DNA from: Methanobacteriota archaeon
GTDB lineage: Archaea > Thermoplasmatota > Poseidoniia > Poseidoniales > Poseidoniaceae
Assembly: GCA_002697705.1 (NCBI GenBank)
Contig: NZXL01000016.1
Location: 6,541 to 12,943, forward strand
Direction of reading: 5' to 3'
Length of the DNA: 6,403 bases
In this document: one piece after another, positions 5,547 through 6,403 of the stretch
How positions within the stretch are numbered: position 1 is the first letter of the stretch
Layout of the letters: each line of letters starts with the position of its first letter
Made by a program: the position numbers and the translations under genes
The notes under the pieces: model-generated
The model's database searches: none
Seen by the model: only the letters and a program-made list of their open reading frames with translations
What the model was told of the DNA's origin: nothing

Positions 5547-6338
5547 ATGGCTTCGACATTTCTGTTGTTCCAATTGGCGAGTATTTCCGCTTTGATTGGA
5601 ATGACATTTGGTTGGAGAGGTGTTATGACCAAATATTCCGGTTTTTATGACCTGCCAACTGCTTGGAGTAATGTGTTTTGGGGTTTACTACTGGGTGGTG
5701 TTTACGGTAGATTGGCTCACGATGCTGTGGTTATACCTTATCTCTCAATGTTCTTAGATGATAGTCAAGAGGTAGTAAATCCGTTGAATATTATTATTAT
5801 TTGTGTTTTAGCATCTGTAGCATCACATCTCCTACTGAGAAGAGATAGAGTTCGTAAAGGCAGTTCACAGACTACTAGTGGATGGGCTTTAGGCCTAGCA
5901 GTAGGTGGAATGGTTTCTATGATATTGATCTACAAAACAATCGAAGTGAAGGATTTATTTGGTTTCAACTACTTAGAATTAGCAGTTACTATTTCCGGGA
6001 TAGCAATTTTTAGCCCTAGATGTGAAGCTCTGATTAGCAGTTATCACGGCCATTTAATGCTAAGGGGTAAAAGATGGGGGGCTGTATTACGTTCTTCTTT
6101 TTGGAGATGTGGTTATATGATAATGTTCCCATTTGCAATGATAAATCCTCTTGCATGGATTTTCATAATTCCAATGACACTTATTTTCACAAGAAATTCT
6201 AATATTTGGATTTGGGAATCTATACCGAGTGAAGGCAAAAAGAGACTGAGAAAGATATGGGCGCGACAAGCAAGAATGGAGAAGAATATCTCCAAAGAAA
6301 TCAATAATATTAAACAAATTGATGATTGTTCAGAGTAA
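5547..6338 (+). CDS. Unrecognised multi-pass membrane protein
   Basis: I do not recognise this 263-residue protein. Hydrophobic segments read by eye are at about 4-22, 41-58 (weaker), 80-98, 112-130, 142-157 and 187-214, suggesting five or six membrane spans. Basic clusters follow the third (RRDRVRK, 98-104) and surround the last (LRGKRWG, 172-178), which suggests these loops face the cytoplasm. After the last hydrophobic stretch comes a cytosolic, strongly basic, probably helical tail (KKRLRKIWARQARMEKNISK, 231-250), followed by an acidic end. Notable residues include GWRGVMTKYSGFYDLPTAW (22-40) and SPRCEALISSYHGH (156-169), a possible polar loop. The ATG at 5547 gives a complete first span; later Met codons (5601, 5625) would truncate it. 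It diverges from the ATPase gene. Functions such as transporter, insertase or receptor cannot be assigned: I see no YidC/Oxa1, SecY or Get1/2 signature. The basic tail could contact ribosomes, nucleic acid or lipid head groups; that is inference. Confidence 0.85.
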   Translation: MASTFLLFQLASISALIGMTFGWRGVMTKYSGFYDLPTAWSNVFWGLLLGGVYGRLAHDAVVIPYLSMFLDDSQEVVNPLNIIIICVLASVASHLLLRRDRVRKGSSQTTSGWALGLAVGGMVSMILIYKTIEVKDLFGFNYLELAVTISGIAIFSPRCEALISSYHGHLMLRGKRWGAVLRSSFWRCGYMIMFPFAMINPLAWIFIIPMTLIFTRNSNIWIWESIPSEGKKRLRKIWARQARMEKNISKEINNIKQIDDCSE

Positions 6339-6403
6339 GTAATTATCTACTTAGGCCATTAAGGATTAATTATCTGAAATAAATTTGACTTTACAAATAA
6401 AGG
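6339..6403 (+). promoter_or_regulatory. AT-rich intergenic end of window, possible promoter of a downstream gene
   Basis: After the membrane-protein stop the sequence is AT-rich and carries a 9-bp direct repeat, TAATTATCT, at 6340-6348 and 6367-6375 (27 bp apart). TATA-like stretches follow (AAATAAATTT, 6378-6387; TTACAAATAAAGG, 6391-6403). There is no clear hairpin or long T-tract. It may hold the promoter of a gene beyond the window, but the start of that gene is not visible. Confidence 0.3.

Noticed and set aside
6350..6363. Near-palindrome CTTAGGCCATTAAG as a terminator hairpin
   Set aside because: Only 4-bp arms pair around a 6-base loop and no T-tract follows, so it is too weak to be a structural terminator.

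Overview
This is an AT-rich archaeal segment with five protein-coding genes and almost no spare DNA. The ProRS is the archaeal/eukaryotic-like type with a C-terminal extension ending in Tyr. SRP54 has the archaeal/eukaryotic N-G-M layout. Promoter-like stretches are TATA-like rather than -35/-10, and convincing Shine-Dalgarno sites are missing, as expected where leaderless transcripts are common. The protein sequences resemble those of marine Thermoplasmatota (Marine Group II/III, Poseidoniia). That placement is inference from sequence feel, not from a search.

Layout: proS (prolyl-tRNA synthetase, +, about 43-1599). Then, 54 bp on, a highly charged coiled-coil protein (+, 1654-2784). It converges on srp54 (-, 2788-4158), with only 3 bp between the two stop codons. 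Upstream of srp54 on the same strand, 45 bp away, is an ArsA/Get3-family ATPase with a C-terminal HSP20-like domain (-, 4204 to about 5457). Diverging from it is an unrecognised multi-pass membrane protein (+, 5547-6338). The last 65 bp are AT-rich intergenic DNA. No gene-free stretch exceeds about 100 bp. I found no RNA genes, mobile elements or CRISPR arrays.

The functional core is the minus-strand pair: a Get3/ArsA-type ATPase followed by SRP54. Each is the cytosolic NTPase of a membrane-protein targeting route, so the two were probably transcribed together from the short divergent intergenic region they share with the membrane-protein gene. Both carry Gly/Met-rich flexible segments in the region that handles hydrophobic clients.

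Points worth a second look are: a Gln-to-Tyr change in the SRP54 P-loop; loss of most zinc-ligand cysteines in the ProRS C-terminal domain, plus an acidic insertion; the HSP20 fusion on the Get3-like ATPase; the N-terminal helical domain on the coiled-coil protein; and the orphan membrane protein. I see no clearly new defence or mobile system here.
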